The notes under the pieces: generated by a model
The model's input: the letters and a program-made list of their open reading frames with translations, nothing else
What the model was told of the DNA's origin: nothing
Database searches by the model: none
Position numbers and translations under genes: made by a program
Part shown: positions 17,403-26,977 of the stretch, piece after piece
Layout: each line of letters opens with the position of its first letter
Position numbering within the stretch: position 1 is the first letter of the stretch
DNA from: Sphingomonas mali NBRC 15500
Lineage (GTDB): Bacteria > Pseudomonadota > Alphaproteobacteria > Sphingomonadales > Sphingomonadaceae
Assembly: GCF_001598415.1 (NCBI RefSeq)
Contig: NZ_BCYX01000003.1
Location: 1 to 64,000, forward strand
Direction of reading: 5' to 3'
DNA: 64,000 nt

Positions 17403-18629
17403 ATGCTGATGAAAGCGCCCGAAAAGCATGGTTTCGACGCCGCGCGCCTCAACCGTATTCCGGCATTCCTGAAGGAACGGTACCTCGATTCGGGCAAATT
17501 GCCGAACGCCCAGATACTGATCAGCCGCGATGGCGAGATCGTCCATTTTTCGAGCCAGGGCGCCGCGAGCGAAGGCTCCGACAAGGCGATCGACGAGGGT
17601 TCGATCTTCCGCATCGCCAGCATGACCAAGCCGATCACCTCGGTCGGCTTCATGATGCTGGTCGAGGACGGCAAGGTCGCGGTCGACACACCCGTCCATC
17701 ACATACTGCCCGAGTTCAAGGGGATCGGCGTCTATAATGGCGGCGGCGGCGGCGTCCCGTTCCTGCCGGTGACGCCGACGGCGGAGCCGATGCGGATGCT
17801 CGACCTGCTGCGCCACACGTCGGGGCTGACCTACGGTTTCCAGAATCGCACCAACGTCGATGCCGCGTATCGCGAGGGAAAGATCGATAATTGGCATGGC
17901 GGTAACGACCTCGACGGCTTTGTCGCGGCATTGGGCAAGCTTCCGCTCGAATTCTCACCCGGCACGGCGTGGAATTATTCGGTGTCGACCGACGTGCTCG
18001 GCGCGGTGATCCAGCGCGTGTCGGGCATGCCGCTCGACCAATATTTTGCCGAGAAGATCTTCAAGCCGCTCAAGATGGACGATACCGGCTTCGTCGTCCC
18101 CGACGGCAAGGTCGACCGACTGACCGATTGCTATACCTTCGTCGCCGGAAAGGGTCGCGTCATGTACGACCGGGCGGGCGAAAGCGCCTGGCGGCGCCAG
18201 CCCAAATTGCTCTCGGGCGGCGGCGGGCTGGTGTCGACCGCGCTCGACTATCATCGCTTCTGCCAGATGTGCGCCAATGGCGGCGAACTCGACGGCGCCC
18301 GCCTGTTGGGGCGCAAGACGCTCGACCTGATGACGATGAACCATTTGCCGGGCAAATCGGACTTGTCGACTCTGTCGCGCTCGCTGTTCAGCGAGACCCA
18401 GAATGCCGGGACCGGCTTCGGCCTGGGCTTCGCGGTTACCGAGGACGTCGCCAAGACGATGATCCCGGGATCGGCGGGCGAATATTATTGGGGCGGGATG
18501 TTCTCGACCGCCTTCTTCATCGATCCGGTCGAGCGGCTGCACATGGTGTTCATGACCCAGCTCAGCCCGTCCGGCCTGTATCCGATCCGCCGCGAACTCA
18601 AGACGCTGATCTACTCGTCTTTGACGTGA
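17403..18629 (+). CDS. serine hydrolase, class C beta-lactamase fold (family VIII esterase-like)
   Basis: A 408-aa protein with the class C beta-lactamase/esterase fold. Seen: the nucleophile motif SMTK (Ser73, Lys76), the second-site tyrosine in NYSV (Tyr192) and a C-terminal [10 protein letters not shown] in place of the usual KTG. This pattern is typical of family VIII carboxylesterases and related hydrolases rather than true beta-lactamases. There is no clear signal peptide, so it is probably cytosolic. It lies between an acyl-CoA ligase (divergent) and the multifunctional beta-oxidation gene, which suggests an ester substrate feeding that pathway. The start has GGAAGAG just upstream. Confidence 0.88.
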   Translation: MLMKAPEKHGFDAARLNRIPAFLKERYLDSGKLPNAQILISRDGEIVHFSSQGAASEGSDKAIDEGSIFRIASMTKPITSVGFMMLVEDGKVAVDTPVHHILPEFKGIGVYNGGGGGVPFLPVTPTAEPMRMLDLLRHTSGLTYGFQNRTNVDAAYREGKIDNWHGGNDLDGFVAALGKLPLEFSPGTAWNYSVSTDVLGAVIQRVSGMPLDQYFAEKIFKPLKMDDTGFVVPDGKVDRLTDCYTFVAGKGRVMYDRAGESAWRRQPKLLSGGGGLVSTALDYHRFCQMCANGGELDGARLLGRKTLDLMTMNHLPGKSDLSTLSRSLFSETQNAGTGFGLGFAVTEDVAKTMIPGSAGEYYWGGMFSTAFFIDPVERLHMVFMTQLSPSGLYPIRRELKTLIYSSLT

Positions 18630-18634
18630 CTCCC

Positions 18635-18717
18635 GTCGCCCCGGCGGAGGCCGGGGCCGCCGGCCGCATCGCCGGCATGGGCTAGAATATAGCGGCCCCG
18701 GCCTCCGCCGGGGCGAC
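18635..18717. repeat. 26-bp perfect inverted repeat (GCCCCGGCGGAGG family)
   Basis: Seen: the 26-nt arm at 18635-18660 is repeated exactly in inverted orientation at 18692-18717, 31 nt apart. Each arm holds its own palindrome (GGCCCC/GGGGCC-like). A second copy with one mismatch lies at 38631-38712. Intergenic REP-like element. Confidence 0.75.
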
Positions 18718-18732
18718 GATTTCCAGGAGAGA

Positions 18733-20772
18733 ATGATGTCCGATACGCCCGCCTCCCCGATCCGCACCGAGCGCCATGGCGACGTGCTGGTGATCATCTC
18801 GAACAACCCGCCGGTCAATGCGCTGGGCGCGGCGGTGCGCGAAGGGCTCGAAGCGGGGATCAAGCAGGCCGAGGGCGATGCGACGATCAAGTCGGTGGTG
18901 ATCCGTTGCGACGGCCGAACCTTCTTCGCCGGCGCCGACATCACCGAATTCGGCAAGCCGATGAAGGGGCCGGGCCTGGGCGCGGTGATCGATATGATCG
19001 AGGCGCTCGACAAGCCGGTGGTCGCGGCGATCCACGGCACAGCGCTTGGCGGCGGCTGCGAGGTTACGCTCGGCTGTCACTATCGTATCGCGGTACCGTC
19101 GGCGAAGATCGGAACCCCCGAGGTCAAGCTCGGCCTGTTGCCGGGCGCCGGCGGGACGCAGCGCATCCCGCGCATCGCGGGGGTCAAGCTCGCGCTCGAA
19201 ATGACCGCGATCGGCGATCCGATCGCGGCCAAGAAGGCGCAGGAAGCCGGTCTGATCGATCGCCTCGCGAGTGAGGACAGCCTGGAGGCGGACGCGATCG
19301 CCTTCGCCAACGAGATCGCCGACAAGCGCCCCCTGCCCCGCGCATCGGAAAAGACCGCGACGGCCGATCCCGAAGCGGTCGAGGCGTTCAAGAAAGCCAA
19401 CGCGCGCAAGTTCCGCGGCTTTGACGCGCCGACGGCGAATATCCGCTGCGTCGAGGCCTCGACTCACGGCACCTTCGCAGAGGGCATTGCGGTCGAGCGC
19501 GAGGAATTCATGAAGCTGATGATGGGCACGCAATCCGCTGCCCAGCGCTACATGTTCTTCGCCGAACGTCAGGCGGCCAAGGTCGATGGCATCCCGTCCG
19601 ACGTGCAACTGCGCCTGATCAAGAAGGTCGGCGTGGTCGGCGCCGGCACGATGGGCGGCGGCATCAGCATGAACTTCCTGACCGCCGGCATCCCGGTGAC
19701 GATCGTCGAGACCGCACAGGAAGCACTCGATCGCGGCGTCGGGGTGATCCGCAAGAATTACGAGAATTCCGCCAAGCGGGGCCGCTTCACGATGGAGAAG
19801 GTCGAGGCGATGATGGGTCTGCTAACCCCCACGCTCAGCCTCGACGACCTCAAGGATTGCGACCTCGTCATCGAGGCGATCTACGAGAATATGGACGTCA
19901 AGAAGGAGCTGTTCGGCAAGCTCGACAAGATCGTCAAACCCGGCGCGATCCTGGCCTCGAACACGTCCTACCTCAATGTCGACGAGATCGCCTCGGCGAC
20001 CGGCCGTCCGCAGGACGTGCTGGGCATGCACTTCTTCTCGCCGGCCAACGTGATGAAGCTGCTCGAAGTCGTGCGCGGCGCCAAGACCGCGCCCGACGTG
20101 CTGGCGACGGTGATGGCGCTGGCCAAGCCGATCGGCAAGGTCGCGGTCGTCTCCGGCGTCTGCCCCGGCTTCATCGGCAACCGCATGCTCTCTGCACGCA
20201 ACGCGCCCGCCAACGCGATGCTGATGCAGGGCGCGCGGCCCGAACAGATCGACAAGGCGCTGGTCGATTTCGGCTTCCCGATGGGCGTGTTCCAGATGGG
20301 CGACCTCGCCGGCGTCGATATCGGCTGGCATCGCGATCCGACCAAGCAGGATACGATCCGCGACGTGCTGTGCGCGCGCGGCCGTTGGGGCCAGAAGACC
20401 GGCAAGGGCTGGTACGATTATGACGAGAACCGCAACCCCACCCCCTCGCCCGAAGTCGCCGAGATCATCGAGGATTTCCGCAGCCGGTCCAACCAGCCGA
20501 AGAGGGATTTCACCGACGAGGATATCATCGCCGCGACCATCTATCCGATGGTCAATGAGGGCGCGAAGATCCTCGACGAAGGCATGGCGCAGCGCGCGTC
20601 GGATATCGATGTCGTGTGGATCTACGGTTACGGCTGGCCGGTCTATCGCGGCGGCCCGATGTTCTGGGGCAATACCGTCGGGCTCGACAAGGTCGTGGCG
20701 GGTCTCGAGAAGAATGGTGTCGAGGTCTCACCGCTGCTGAAGGCGAAGGCCGAGGCAGGCGAGAAGTTCTGA
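18733..20772 (+). CDS. fused enoyl-CoA hydratase / 3-hydroxyacyl-CoA dehydrogenase
   Basis: A 679-aa two-domain beta-oxidation enzyme. N-terminal crotonase domain (about 1-190): oxyanion-hole motif [20 protein letters not shown], and [18 protein letters not shown] with the catalytic Glu. C-terminal NAD-dependent dehydrogenase (about 300-680): [12 protein letters not shown], the catalytic-His region [16 protein letters not shown], and FIGNRML. It hydrates trans-2-enoyl-CoA and oxidises the 3-hydroxy product, as FadB/FadJ do; no thiolase is next to it. AGGAG precedes the start; two ATGs are adjacent and either could be used. It heads a rightward set with the amidase and two acyl-CoA dehydrogenases. 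Confidence 0.93.
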   Translation: MMSDTPASPIRTERHGDVLVIISNNPPVNALGAAVREGLEAGIKQAEGDATIKSVVIRCDGRTFFAGADITEFGKPMKGPGLGAVIDMIEALDKPVVAAIHGTALGGGCEVTLGCHYRIAVPSAKIGTPEVKLGLLPGAGGTQRIPRIAGVKLALEMTAIGDPIAAKKAQEAGLIDRLASEDSLEADAIAFANEIADKRPLPRASEKTATADPEAVEAFKKANARKFRGFDAPTANIRCVEASTHGTFAEGIAVEREEFMKLMMGTQSAAQRYMFFAERQAAKVDGIPSDVQLRLIKKVGVVGAGTMGGGISMNFLTAGIPVTIVETAQEALDRGVGVIRKNYENSAKRGRFTMEKVEAMMGLLTPTLSLDDLKDCDLVIEAIYENMDVKKELFGKLDKIVKPGAILASNTSYLNVDEIASATGRPQDVLGMHFFSPANVMKLLEVVRGAKTAPDVLATVMALAKPIGKVAVVSGVCPGFIGNRMLSARNAPANAMLMQGARPEQIDKALVDFGFPMGVFQMGDLAGVDIGWHRDPTKQDTIRDVLCARGRWGQKTGKGWYDYDENRNPTPSPEVAEIIEDFRSRSNQPKRDFTDEDIIAATIYPMVNEGAKILDEGMAQRASDIDVVWIYGYGWPVYRGGPMFWGNTVGLDKVVAGLEKNGVEVSPLLKAKAEAGEKF

Positions 20773-20780
20773 GCCACAAC

Positions 20781-20909
20781 GCCCTCTCCCTGCCGGGGAG
20801 AGGGCAGACGAGCGCGGCGCCAGCCACGCGACGTCGGGAGAGGGGCAGTCGGAGAGCGCAGTGAGTCACACTGCCCCTCTCCCCAACCCTCTCCCCGCTG
20901 GGGAGAGGG
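20781..20909. repeat. paired palindromes (CCCTCTCCC family)
   Basis: Seen: hairpin 20781-20805 and hairpin 20887-20909, both CCCTCTCCC...GGGAGAGGG, with a further inverted match of the GGGGCAGT/ACTGCCCC type between them. The last arm supplies the purine-rich ribosome-binding stretch of the amidase gene (ATG at 20914). Confidence 0.7.
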
Positions 20910-20913
20910 AGTT

Positions 20914-22245
20914 ATGGAAGTCCTGGACCGCGTGACCGAAAAATCGGCGATCGAAACCGCCAAGGCGATCCGCTCCGGCGAGACCACCGCTTTGCTCGAA
21001 TGCGAAGCGGCGATCGCCCGGATCGAGGCGCGTGACGGGGCGATCAACGCGGTCGTCGTACGCGATTTCGACCGCGCCAGGCATCAGGCGCATGAGATGG
21101 ATCAACGGCTCGCCGCAGGCGAACGCGCGCCGCTGCTGGGCGTGCCGATGACCGTCAAGGAGAGCTTCGATCTCGACGGACTCAAGACCACCTGGGGCCT
21201 GGAAGCGGCGCGCGACTTCGTAGCGAGCGGTGACGCTGTGGCGGTCAAGCGCCTCAAGGCCGCCGGCGCGGTGATCCTGGGCAAGACCAATGTGCCGCCG
21301 CTGCTGGCTGATCTTCAAGCCGACAATCCGATCTATGGCCGGACGAACAACCCGCACAGTCACGATCGGGTCGCGGGCGGATCGTCGGGTGGCGCCGCCG
21401 CTGCTCTTGCCGCAGGTATGGTGCCGCTCGAGCTCGGCAGCGATATCGGCGGTTCGATCCGGGTGCCGGCGGCGTTCAACGGCGTCTGGGGGCACAAGCC
21501 CACCTTCGGCGCGCTGAGCCGCGATGGTCACTACTTTCCCGGCACCGACGGTGCGCCGGGCGAATTGTCGGTGATCGGTCCGATGGCGCGCAACCCCGAC
21601 GACCTCGAACTCGCGCTCGACATCCTGGCCGACCACCCGCTCAAACAGGCGGATAACCGTCCCGCGAGCGACTATCGCGTGCTGGTCCTGAACTCGCACC
21701 CTCTTGCCAAGGTCGCCGCGCCGATCGCCGATGCGCTCGACCGGCTGGCGGACGCGCTCCACGATCTCGGCGTCTCGGTCGACAGGCGCAGCGACCTGAT
21801 CCCCGATCTCGAGGCGCAGCAGCGCGCCTATATGAAGATGCTCAACATCACGATCGCGCGCGGTGTGCCGCAGGACGGATCGGCGCCGACGACCTTGGTC
21901 GAATGGTTCGAGCTGCGTGATGAACAGGCGCGCAACAAGCGTGCCTGGAACCGCCTGTTCGCGAGCTACGACGCGGTGATCGCGCCGACTCTGGGCGTCA
22001 CCGCCTTCCCGCACGATCCGACGCCGCTGCCCAAGCGCGTGCTCGACATTGACGGCGAGCAGACGCCGTTCGGGCGGCAATTCGCTTTCCCTGGTCTCGC
22101 CACTTTCCCGATGCTGCCGGCGACCAGCTTTCCGATCGGAATCGATCCCGACGGCATGCCGATCGGCGTGCAGGCGATCGCCGCCACCTATCTCGACCAC
22201 AAGGCGATCGCGGTCGCCCGGCTGGCGCATGGAGCAATGCAATGA
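20914..22245 (+). CDS. amidase (amidase signature family)
   Basis: A 443-aa amidase-signature hydrolase with a Ser-cisSer-Lys triad: Lys82 in MTVKES, Ser157 in GGSSGG and Ser181 in DIGGSIR, all intact. The family cleaves varied amides, including fatty amides and aryl amides; the substrate is not predictable. The ATG lies 4 nt behind a palindromic repeat whose GGGAGAGGGAG acts as the ribosome site. The next gene starts within its stop (ATGA), so it is translationally coupled to an acyl-CoA dehydrogenase. Confidence 0.9.
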   Translation: MEVLDRVTEKSAIETAKAIRSGETTALLECEAAIARIEARDGAINAVVVRDFDRARHQAHEMDQRLAAGERAPLLGVPMTVKESFDLDGLKTTWGLEAARDFVASGDAVAVKRLKAAGAVILGKTNVPPLLADLQADNPIYGRTNNPHSHDRVAGGSSGGAAAALAAGMVPLELGSDIGGSIRVPAAFNGVWGHKPTFGALSRDGHYFPGTDGAPGELSVIGPMARNPDDLELALDILADHPLKQADNRPASDYRVLVLNSHPLAKVAAPIADALDRLADALHDLGVSVDRRSDLIPDLEAQQRAYMKMLNITIARGVPQDGSAPTTLVEWFELRDEQARNKRAWNRLFASYDAVIAPTLGVTAFPHDPTPLPKRVLDIDGEQTPFGRQFAFPGLATFPMLPATSFPIGIDPDGMPIGVQAIAATYLDHKAIAVARLAHGAMQ

Positions 22246-23429
22246 ATGATGATCTTGAAACCTTCCGCGCCGAAACGCGCGCCTGGCTCGAAGCGAACTG
22301 CCCGGCGGAGATGCGTGAGCCGGTGCGGTCCGACGCCGATGTCGTCTGGGGCGGTCGCGACCAGTCGAAGATGACGCCGGCGCAGAAACAATGGATGGAC
22401 GCGATGGGTGCGAAGGGCTGGACCGTGCCCGATTGGCCCAAGGAATATGGCGGTGGCGGACTGTCGCCGGCCGAGACCAAGATCCTGCGCGAGGAAATGG
22501 CGCGGCTCAAATGCCGCAATCCGCTCAACTCGTTCGGTATCTCGATGCTCGGGCCGGCGTTGCTCAAATACGGCACCGAGGCGCAGAAGATCGAGCATCT
22601 GACCAAGATTGCACGCGGCGAGATCCGCTGGTGCCAGGGCTATTCCGAGCCCGGCGCCGGATCGGACCTGGCCAGCCTGCAGACCTCGGCGGAAGACAAA
22701 GGCGATCACTATCTGGTCAACGGCCAGAAGGTCTGGACCAGCTACGCCAATTACGCCGACTGGATCTTCTGCCTGGTGCGTACCGACAAAACGGTCAAGC
22801 AAGGCGGGATCAGCTTCCTGCTGTTCGACATGGCGACGCCGGGCGTGTCGACCAAGCCGATCCTGCTGATCTCGGGCTATTCGCCGTTCTGCGAAACCTT
22901 CTTCGACAATGTGAAGGTCCCGAAGGAAAACCTTGTTCACGAAGTGAATAAGGGTTGGGACGTCGCCAAATATCTGCTCGGCCACGAACGCGAGATGATC
23001 AGCGGCATGGGATTGGGATCAAGCGGCGGCAACCCGCTGGTCGACGGCGCCAAGCGGACCGTCGGCCTGACCGAGGACGGCACCCTCGCCGATCCGGTGC
23101 TGCGTGCGCAAATGGCGCTGTTCGAGGTGCGCGCCAAGGCGTTCACCGCGATGTCCGAGAAGTTCATCGACGAATTGAAGGCCGGCAAGGCGCACCCTGC
23201 CCAGCCGTCGATGATGAAATATTACGGCACCGAGCTGAACAAGTCGCGCCATGAGCTGATGATGGCGGCGGGCGGATCCGACGCACTCGAATGGGAAAGC
23301 CAGGAGTCGAATAACGGCGCCGCGCCACGCGCCTGGCTGCGCACCAAGGCCAATTCGATCGAAGGCGGCACCAGCGAGGTGCAGCTCAACATCATCTCGA
23401 AGCGGATTTTGGATTTGCCGGACAGATGA
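22242..23429 (+). CDS. acyl-CoA dehydrogenase, larger chain of a pair
   Basis: A 395-aa flavoprotein of the acyl-CoA dehydrogenase family. Seen: the central WCQGYSEPGAGSDLASLQT (FAD/substrate region), KVWTSYA, and the C-terminal IEGGTSEVQLNIISKRIL. At the position of the medium-chain enzyme's catalytic Glu (YEGT motif) this protein has Gly, so any base must lie elsewhere. It is translationally coupled to the amidase and followed, after a palindromic repeat, by a second, shorter acyl-CoA dehydrogenase. Such pairs form alpha2-beta2 enzymes in steroid and isoprenoid catabolism; this role is inferred. Confidence 0.92.
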   Translation: MNDDLETFRAETRAWLEANCPAEMREPVRSDADVVWGGRDQSKMTPAQKQWMDAMGAKGWTVPDWPKEYGGGGLSPAETKILREEMARLKCRNPLNSFGISMLGPALLKYGTEAQKIEHLTKIARGEIRWCQGYSEPGAGSDLASLQTSAEDKGDHYLVNGQKVWTSYANYADWIFCLVRTDKTVKQGGISFLLFDMATPGVSTKPILLISGYSPFCETFFDNVKVPKENLVHEVNKGWDVAKYLLGHEREMISGMGLGSSGGNPLVDGAKRTVGLTEDGTLADPVLRAQMALFEVRAKAFTAMSEKFIDELKAGKAHPAQPSMMKYYGTELNKSRHELMMAAGGSDALEWESQESNNGAAPRAWLRTKANSIEGGTSEVQLNIISKRILDLPDR

Positions 23430-23436
23430 CCAAAAG

Positions 23437-23584
23437 CCCTCTCCCGCTCGCGGGAGAGGGTTGGGTGAGGGTCTTCTTTCTTCTTGGTTCAGAGCCGCTC
23501 CGAAGAAGAAAAGAAGACCCTCACCGCTGCGACTAGGCTCGCTTCGCTCACCAAGTCTCGCTCCTCTCCCGCAAGCGGGAGAGG
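23437..23584. repeat. paired palindromes inside a long inverted repeat
   Basis: Seen: hairpins CCCTCTCCCGC...GCGGGAGAGGG at 23437-23460 and 23563-23584. Inside them, the stretch starting GTGAGGGTCTTCTTT (from 23465) is inverted again before 23524 with one extra A. The whole block could fold into one long stem. It sits between two co-directional acyl-CoA dehydrogenase genes. Confidence 0.7.
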
Positions 23585-23599
23585 GATCAGGAGTAAAGA

Positions 23600-24727
23600 A
23601 TGCCTCTCTACCTCAACGACGAACAATCCATGCTCGCGGACACCGCGAAGGACTTCGTGCGCGAACATGCCCCGGTCAAACATCTCCGCGAGCTGCGCGA
23701 CAGCAACAACGCCGACGGGTTCAGCCGCGATCTGTGGAAGGCGTTCGCGGAGATGGGCTTCACCGGCATCCTGATCGGCGAGGACCAGGGCGGGCTCGCG
23801 CTCGGCCATGTCGAGGCGGGCGTGGTGCTGGAAGAAATCGGACGCAACCTGTCGCCCTCGCCGTTCCTCGCCACCGCCGTCGCCGCGGTCGAGGCGCTCA
23901 AGGGCAGCGCGCTCGCCGACAAATTCTACCCCGGCATCCTGGCCGGCGAGACCGTCGCCGCGCTGGCGATCGACGAGCAGGCCAAGTTTCGCGACAGCGT
24001 CGGCATGAAAGCCGAACGGTCGGGCAACGGTTTCCGCCTGTCGGGCAAGAAGCAGTTCGTGACCCACGGCCATGTCGCCGACCTGATCATCGTCGCCGCG
24101 CGCACCGCAGGCTCGGATGCCGACGAGAATGGCGTGACATTGTTCGCGGTCGACAAGGGCGCCGCCGGCCTGACCGCGACGCCCGAGCGGCTGGCGGATT
24201 CGAGCATCGCCGCGCGGCTCGACTTCGACAATGTCGAGGTCACCGCCGATGCGGTGATTGGCGAGATCGACGCGGGGCGCGACCCCCTAAACCGTCTGCT
24301 CCGTGCCGGCCGCACGGGCGCCTCGGCCGAGATGCTCGGGGTCGGCGCGGGCGCGATGGACATGACGGTCGATTACCTCAAGCAACGCAAGCAGTTCGGC
24401 GTCGTAATCGGCACGTTCCAGGCGCTCCAGCACCGCGCCGCGCATCTCTATTCAGAAATGGAAGTGGCGCGCGCCGCCACGCTCCGCGCGCAGCAGATGC
24501 TCGACAACGGGGCTGATCGTGCGGACGAAGCTGTGTCGGTCGCCAAGGCGCAGACCGGGCTGGCCTCGATGCTGGCGGTGCAGGAAGGCGTGCAGATGCA
24601 CGGCGGCATTGGCATGACCGACGAATATGACATCGGCTTCTACATGAAGCGTCAGCGCGTGCTGGCGGAAATGTTCGGCGACGCCAACTTCCATGCGGAT
24701 AAATTGGCGCGGGCGGCCGGTTACTAA
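23600..24727 (+). CDS. acyl-CoA dehydrogenase, smaller chain of a pair
   Basis: A 375-aa acyl-CoA dehydrogenase-fold protein. Seen: N-terminal LNDEQSMLADTAKDFVREHAP helix, LAIDEQAKF in place of the usual substrate loop, and C-terminal MHGGIGMTDEYDIGFYMKR. The central WCQGYSEP-type motif of the preceding gene is missing, the usual sign of a partner chain in a heteromeric enzyme. AGGAG precedes the ATG. Its architecture mirrors the pair at 37546/38718. Likely acts with the product of 22242-23429. Confidence 0.9.
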   Translation: MPLYLNDEQSMLADTAKDFVREHAPVKHLRELRDSNNADGFSRDLWKAFAEMGFTGILIGEDQGGLALGHVEAGVVLEEIGRNLSPSPFLATAVAAVEALKGSALADKFYPGILAGETVAALAIDEQAKFRDSVGMKAERSGNGFRLSGKKQFVTHGHVADLIIVAARTAGSDADENGVTLFAVDKGAAGLTATPERLADSSIAARLDFDNVEVTADAVIGEIDAGRDPLNRLLRAGRTGASAEMLGVGAGAMDMTVDYLKQRKQFGVVIGTFQALQHRAAHLYSEMEVARAATLRAQQMLDNGADRADEAVSVAKAQTGLASMLAVQEGVQMHGGIGMTDEYDIGFYMKRQRVLAEMFGDANFHADKLARAAGY

Positions 24728-24735
24728 TCGCCCGT

Positions 24736-24808
24736 GTTCCTGCGAAAGCAGGAACCAGGGCCGACAGCGTTGCCGCCTGTAACACTCGGCTCCTGCTTTC
24801 GCAGGAGC
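24736..24808. repeat. paired palindromes (TCCTGCGAAAGCAGGA family)
   Basis: Seen: GTTCCTGCGAAAGCAGGAAC (24736-24755) and GCTCCTGCTTTCGCAGGAGC (24789-24808), the loop sequence inverted between copies. Related in design to the CCCAGCGAAAGCTGGG pair at 27763. Confidence 0.7.
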
Positions 24809-24825
24809 ACTGCTAAAGAGAAGTC

Positions 24826-25734
24826 ATGGCCGAAGAAGATCCACAACGCCCCAAGCGCACGCCCGAAGAACTCGTCGAGGGCCTCGTCGCCCTACTCGAC
24901 GTTGAGGAGCTCGATGCCGATCTCTATCGCGGCATGAAGCTCCCCGGTGGCCAGGGCCGCGTGTTCGGCGGCCAGGTAATCGGCCAGGCGCTGCAGGCTG
25001 CGCAGCGATCGGCGGAAGGCAAGGACGCGCATTCGCTCCACGCTTATTTCATGCGCGCCGGCGACGACGCGCTGCCGATCATCTATCGCGTGGTGCGCGA
25101 CTTCGACGGCAAGAGTTTCGCGACCCGGCGCGTGATCGCGACGCAGAACGGCCAGCCGATCCTCAACATGGCGGCATCGTTCCAGGTAGCCGAGGACGGG
25201 CTGCATCATCAGGACGCGTTCCCCAGCGACATCCCGCCGCCCGAGGAGCTGAAATCCGAGAGCGAATTACGCGTCGAGGCGGCACAACACATGCCCGAGG
25301 AACATCGCGCGCGTTTCCTGCGCTGGGCGAGCCCGGTCGACGTTCGCCCGCTCTACCCGCGCAACTGGTTCTCCCCCGCCGCGCGCGAGCCGATCAACTA
25401 TACGTGGATCCGCGCCCTCGCTCCGCTCGGCGACGATCCCGCGATGCACCGCGCGATCCTGGCCTATGCGAGCGACATGGGGCTGATGTCGACGAGCATG
25501 ATGCCGCACGGCGTGAACTGGATGACGCCCGGAATGCAGACCGCCAGCCTGGATCACGCCATGTGGTTCCACGAGGCGTTCCGCGCCGACGAATGGATGC
25601 TCTATGCGATGGACAGCCCCTGGGCCGGCCATGGCCGAGGCATGAACCGCGGCAGCATCTTCACTCGCGACGGCCGTCTGGTCGCGAGCGTCGCACAGGA
25701 AGGTCTGATCCGGAAGCGCGAGCCCCGCGCCTGA
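24826..25734 (+). CDS. tesB: acyl-CoA thioesterase II (TesB)
   Basis: A 302-aa double-hotdog thioesterase that hydrolyses acyl-CoA to free acid and CoA. Seen: N-terminal hotdog with GQGRVFGGQVIGQALQAA, and C-terminal hotdog with SLDHAMWFHEAF (catalytic Asp), MDSPWAGHGRGMNRG and GRLVASVAQEGLIR, all standard TesB landmarks at family length. It follows the acyl-CoA dehydrogenase pair and a palindromic repeat. It is convergent with the leftward cluster beginning at 25737 (2-nt gap). It probably relieves CoA sequestration during acyl-chain breakdown. Confidence 0.95.
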   Translation: MAEEDPQRPKRTPEELVEGLVALLDVEELDADLYRGMKLPGGQGRVFGGQVIGQALQAAQRSAEGKDAHSLHAYFMRAGDDALPIIYRVVRDFDGKSFATRRVIATQNGQPILNMAASFQVAEDGLHHQDAFPSDIPPPEELKSESELRVEAAQHMPEEHRARFLRWASPVDVRPLYPRNWFSPAAREPINYTWIRALAPLGDDPAMHRAILAYASDMGLMSTSMMPHGVNWMTPGMQTASLDHAMWFHEAFRADEWMLYAMDSPWAGHGRGMNRGSIFTRDGRLVASVAQEGLIRKREPRA

Positions 25735-25736
25735 CG

Positions 25737-26036
25737 TCAGAGCGGCGTGCCCTCGTCGGCGTCGTAGAGCTTGAGGTCGCGGTCGTGCAGCCCGAGATCG
25801 GCGCCGGCCGCGCGCCATTCGGCCATGTGTGCCGACGCGCCATGCGCCTTGAGCGCTTCGCGATCGCGCCAGCGCTCGACGACATGGATCAGCGTGGGGT
25901 CAAGCACATCCTGGCCATAGGCATAGGTGAAGCAGCCATCTTCGGCGCGGCTCGCGGCAACCATCTTCTCCATCGCCGACCGCGCGCGGTCGAGACCGCC
26001 CGTCGGCAACCGCACCGTGCCCATGATCAACAGCAT
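25737..26036 (-). CDS. antibiotic biosynthesis monooxygenase (ABM) domain protein
   Basis: A 99-aa ferredoxin-like ABM/YgiN-type protein: N-terminal strand LLIMGTVRLP, EDGCFTYAYGQD, then HVVERWRDREALKAHGAS. Family members are dimeric; some are quinone or heme monooxygenases, many have no known reaction. The ATG at 26036 has AGGAG 7 nt upstream; the frame extends 74 codons further into the SDR gene and is not used. It is the last gene of the leftward SDR/kinase/ADH/dehydrogenase cluster. Confidence 0.8.
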   Translation of the reverse strand: MLLIMGTVRLPTGGLDRARSAMEKMVAASRAEDGCFTYAYGQDVLDPTLIHVVERWRDREALKAHGASAHMAEWRAAGADLGLHDRDLKLYDADEGTPL

Positions 26037-26052
26037 TGGCTTCTCCTTCTCC

Positions 26053-26853
26053 TCAGACGGCGGGCTTGCCGAATTCCTGACGGGTGACGGGATGGCTCGA
26101 CGACAGGCCGCCATCGACCGCCCAGGCCTGGCCGTTGACGTAGCTGGCGTCGTCGCTGGCCAGGAACAAGGCGACGCGGGCGATCTCCTCGGGCACGCCG
26201 GCACGCTTGAGCGGGTTGAGGCGGCCAACCTTGTCCATCTTGTCATTGGCGCGGGCATATTCGAACACGCGCGCGGTCATGCCGGTTTCGATCAAGCCGG
26301 GACAGATCGCGTTGACACGGACGTTGGTGCCGGTGAGCTGCTGCGCGGCGGTGGTAACGAGATTGATGACGCCGGCCTTGGACGCCGAATAGGCCGGGCC
26401 GCCTGCCCCCGAGCGGATGCCGGCGACCGACGCAGTGCAGACGATCGCGCCCTTTCCGCGCTTGATGATCTCGGGCGCGCCGTGCTTGATCGCCAGGAAC
26501 GGGCCGATCAGGTTGACCCGCAAAACTTCGGTCCACAGCTCGACGCTGCTGTCGAGAATGCCGGTGATCCCGCCCGAAATACCGGCATTGGCGTAGATGA
26601 TGTCGAGCCCGCCATGTTCGGAGACCGCGAGCGCCACGGTGCGTTCGACATCGCCCTCGTCGCCGGCGTCCATCTGGATCGCCTTGGCGGTGCCGCCTGC
26701 CTTGAGGATCGCCTCGACCGTATCGTGTACCGCCTCCGTCTTGTCGGCAGCGATGACGCTACCGCCTTCCGCCGCGAAGAGGCTCGCCGAGGCGCGGCCG
26801 ATGCCCGACCCGGCCCCGGTGACGATGATCGATTTGCCGGTAAAACGTGCCAT
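26053..26853 (-). CDS. short-chain dehydrogenase/reductase (SDR)
   Basis: A 266-aa NAD(P)-dependent classical SDR: cofactor motif TGAGSGIG near residue 12, NAG (YANAGISGG) and the catalytic YSASK, with Ser in the preceding strand. An acidic residue after beta-2 (ADKTE) favours NAD. The ATG at 26853 has GGAG 8 nt upstream; the additional upstream frame is repeat-derived. It lies between the ABM gene and a second SDR, separated from the latter by a palindromic repeat. Probably oxidises a hydroxyacyl intermediate, but the substrate is unknown. Confidence 0.9.
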   Translation of the reverse strand: MARFTGKSIIVTGAGSGIGRASASLFAAEGGSVIAADKTEAVHDTVEAILKAGGTAKAIQMDAGDEGDVERTVALAVSEHGGLDIIYANAGISGGITGILDSSVELWTEVLRVNLIGPFLAIKHGAPEIIKRGKGAIVCTASVAGIRSGAGGPAYSASKAGVINLVTTAAQQLTGTNVRVNAICPGLIETGMTARVFEYARANDKMDKVGRLNPLKRAGVPEEIARVALFLASDDASYVNGQAWAVDGGLSSSHPVTRQEFGKPAV

Positions 26854-26868
26854 CTTTTCTACTCCGTC

Positions 26869-26967
26869 ATGCCGGCCTTGTGCCGGCATCCACCGGGCAT
26901 CCTGGCACGGACCTTGAGCCTCTTGTTCCGCGCTCGAGGCACGGTGGACCCCGGGACAAGCCCGGGG
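26869..26967. repeat. paired palindromes (CCGGC-CTTGTG-GCCGG family)
   Basis: Seen: ATGCCGGCCTTGTGCCGGCAT-type hairpin at 26869-26888 and CCCCGGGACAAGCCCGGGG at 26949-26967. Same family and same reciprocal loop (CTTGT/ACAAG) as at 15416-15494. Lies between two SDR genes of one strand. Confidence 0.7.
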
Positions 26968-26977
26968 TGACGATTGG

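Noticed and set aside
17403..18629. True class C beta-lactamase
   Set aside because: SMTK and the YxV tyrosine are present, but the KTG motif is replaced and there is no signal peptide, which fits an esterase-type serine hydrolase.
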